Assembly (NCBI GenBank): GCA_001247695.2
Contig: LGRX02035123.1
Location: forward strand, 1-64,000
Length of the DNA stretch: 64,000 bases
DNA from: Cymbomonas tetramitiformis
Lineage: Eukaryota; Chlorophyta; Pyramimonadophyceae; Pyramimonadales; Pyramimonadaceae
Direction: 5' to 3'
The notes below the pieces were generated by a model. It did no database searches. It saw nothing but the letters and a program-made list of their open reading frames with translations, and was not told the DNA's origin. Positions 61,801 through 64,000 of the stretch are shown one piece after another. The number at the start of each line of letters is the position of its first letter. Within the stretch, counting starts at the first letter, position 1. Made by a program: the position numbers and the translations under genes.

Positions 61801-62083
61801 GGCCTAATGGTCGAGACAACAAATTTCTAAACATTCCAGAATGAACTTTCAGAGAGTCATGATTCCTCAATGAAGCATGCGTGTCTTGTGTGCCAGAATG
61901 ATATGAACCACAAGTATGATGCCAATCTTATGTGGATGGTTTGTATCATTATATGCTATTCCACAAATAAGTAATGATGTCAGAGTGAAAACTTTGGACA
62001 ATTGCAACTCAGTACAAATTTGAGTGCATTCAAGCTCACTTAAATGTTCAGAATCTGAATCTAATGTACTTTTCTAGCTAGAG
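58860..62083. other. decayed repetitive DNA, no supported gene
   Basis: Only short frames (under 100 codons). A 23-bp tandem repeat GCAGTTCTTGGGATGCAGCC occurs at about 59845-59905, and related single copies at 61310 and 63500, marking dispersed remnants of one repeat family. Runs such as CTTCCTCCCCCTTTTAAAAA (61072) resemble further polypurine tracts on the minus strand. Confidence 0.5.
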
Positions 62084-62299
62084 CTACCATTGACTATCCA
62101 ACATCCACTGAGGACATTGTTTCTTACGTCTTTTGGCATCACGCTCAGCGTTTTTCTTATTCTGCAAGCGCCTCTTTGCTACTGCTACATCCGGAACGTT
62201 GTACCGGCTACGAAACTTGCTGGTAACTTCATCTTCTGAGCTTTCTTCATCCAAAAGCAAAGCTGGCTTCAACATGTCTTGTTCTTTCATCGAGGACGA
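62084..62299 (-). CDS. possible terminal exon, Lys/Arg-rich protein
   Basis: Minus-strand frame that ends at 62084; the C-terminal ~70 residues are strongly charged (E-E-S-S-E-D-E-V then K-R-R-L-Q-N-K-K and D-A-K-R-R-K-K), unlike the chance frames around it. A CTGCAG| acceptor-like site lies at about 62320 and an in-frame ATG at 62299. It could be the last exon of a host gene or a relic. No family recognised. Confidence 0.3.
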   Translation of the reverse strand, partial: SSSMKEQDMLKPALLLDEESSEDEVTSKFRSRYNVPDVAVAKRRLQNKKNAERDAKRRKKQCPQWMLDSQW

Positions 62300-64000
62300 A
62301 TCACACAGGGATGCAGCAGACCTGCAGCATGAGAAGAAAATAAACAGCAAGAAAGTCACTATGCAAAATCACCACTGAAGGAGATGACTTTCATCATAGG
62401 GTGATATATTGATTGTTTCATATGACACATAGAAAATATGAATAATTCGAAGAGAATTTTGGGATAAACATCCTGGATTGGCTGTGCTTGATTGCTTTAT
62501 GCCCAAGAATGACCGAAGAGATTGCTTGCCATTTTTCAGCCATATAGCATGGAGGCTGTTTAACAACGGTTGGGTCATAAGCTAAATAGCTATGCAGCTA
62601 TGTCGGAGGCTGAATAGCCATGATTGCACAGACTCTGTCTTTTATGATGAATAGACCTCTGAGAAATGGTGTCTAAAAAATTCAATTGACAACAACTCAA
62701 CCTTTTGGTATGATGTAGAGCTGATGATCTTTGTTGCACTTCAATTGTTTATTGTGCACTAATGAAATGCCTCGTGATATATAATCTCACAGAATAGGCA
62801 TTGCTCAATGGCGATATGATCAGATATGTAATGATCAATGAAGACAAGATGACTGGTATGGCTCATTCAGTAGGCATAATTACCTCAAAGAGATGCCAAT
62901 ACACGGATACATATCAAGACATAAGGGCAATAGGCTTATTGTATAGCCTTCAGGGCAACTAGCATTTATGCTGCATTGGTCAGCTCAATGGCTTTGACCT
63001 TTCTAGGTGTGGTACTCAGACCGTGGCCTGCATATTGCATTGAGTACTCTTGACACCTTTAATGATACAATCAGATGATATGTATGAAATATCAAGAATG
63101 GTTGCCCTTTCCAATGATCATCGGTGGCAGAGGCTATAGTGCTTGCACCGTGTCAGTATACAATTCTAGTCTGGATACATGCTAGACCAGATGTATACAA
63201 TGTCTAGGTCTTCAAAATCAAGCTCATATGTATGTCATGGCTGATGTATGTGTCAACTTCATGGAGTTCTGCATGGTTTGACTGTATACAGCCAGGCTTA
63301 CCAAAACAAAAACAATGATGCAACTTACTTGTTTTATTATTTGTCTTTATTATTATTTGGTTTTTAGTTGTATTTCTAGCTTACCATCTTCCCCCCTCAA
63401 GGAAGTGTATTGCTAGGCGGTTGTCAAGCGCCGTTCAAATACAACAGAGGTCCGACCTCTATGTGATGACGTGGAAGCTTTCTATGAAGCTGGATAGCAG
63501 TTCTCGGGATGCAGCCCAAATTCACGTCATCGGCGTGGGTCATATAGTGCCCATGCATGTGTTGTATAAAATACAACACTACCCTCCAGCGAAGTGGTTT
63601 GCTATTACCATCATCGTATGCTGTGGGACATCAAATATATGATCAGAGAGCATGGATATATATATATGTACCATGTTTGTCAATATCGGAGAGACTGTGT
63701 CTTCTTTAAAATCCTCATGACTATATGTATAATGGTGCTATACTGATGTCAACACCTTCTCTCCGAGTGATTTATTAATTTCAGATGTAATGTCGTGGCA
63801 TAAAATATGTCCACGTCATTGGCACAAGTCATGTTGTGTCCATGCATACACGATTTTAGCGCAGGTCACAATACAATGCCCGAGCATACGCGATTTTAGC
63901 GTAGGTCACATTGTGCCTCCATTTATTACATCTGAGAATATCTGTTACTCATCTTTGTGAGTCTAGACAGCATTGTGCTGATTGCAATGCTTTCTCTGGT
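62300..64000. other. decayed repetitive DNA, no supported gene
   Basis: No open frame above 75 codons. Two copies of a ~45-bp sequence (GCGATTTTAGCGTAGGTCAC and relative) lie at about 63850-63912, and a polypyrimidine run near 63390 may be another minus-strand polypurine tract. Confidence 0.5.

Overview
ORGANISM. This is nuclear DNA of a eukaryote, most likely a unicellular alga or other protist. Supporting signs are a spliced host gene of the TCD/TcdA tRNA-modification family, pentatricopeptide-repeat (PPR) sequence, gag-type retroelements, long GC-rich satellites beside AT-rich islands, and a Penelope-like retroelement with an N-terminal GIY-YIG domain, an arrangement known from algae and protists. 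No species can be named from the sequence. LAYOUT. 1-8766: a 477-bp satellite, a decayed minus-strand retroelement gag/pol gene (about 1059-4996) split by a 1069-bp inverted-repeat transposon (1430-2498), and 483-bp repeats. 8767-16137: two matching ~427-bp LTRs enclose no gag-pol but GC-rich minisatellite, an inverted 477-bp satellite array and 64-bp repeats, so this looks like a large non-autonomous LTR element. 16138-20106: gag-like ORFs, a fragment of a prokaryote/virus-type DNA methyltransferase and a further LTR. 20107-38500: repeats, an NPPF-type methyltransferase-like gene, a foldback element built of hairpins, a PPR pseudogene, 172-bp tandem repeats, and transposase-like ORFs. CENTREPIECE. 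38749-57279 is an 18,531-bp integrated Polinton/Maverick-type or Polinton-like virus (PLV). It has ~310-bp terminal inverted repeats, a 6-bp target duplication (CTCACT) and sits in a ~170-bp intron of the minus-strand TCD-like host gene. Its genes are a protein-primed DNA polymerase B reduced to zinc-finger and exonuclease domains, a packaging ATPase, a C5 DNA methyltransferase, a primase-helicase and four small unknown proteins. No capsid gene or integrase is visible. Two later insertions broke it: a 1663-bp hairpin-array foldback transposon in the ATPase (11-bp target duplication) and a 5.4-kb Penelope-like element with hammerhead ribozymes in the primase-helicase. STRUCTURE WITHIN THE ELEMENT. 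Its junctions carry about eleven copies of a ~49-bp palindrome whose arms differ between copies while pairing is kept. The two viral ends carry 16-bp hairpin arms whose four differences between ends are all compensated. A 42-bp iteron array lies beside the replication gene. RIGHT END. 57280-64000 holds upstream host exons, an 81-bp repeat, a probable minus-strand LTR and decayed repetitive DNA. Many short open frames in the GC-rich satellites are not genes and are not listed.
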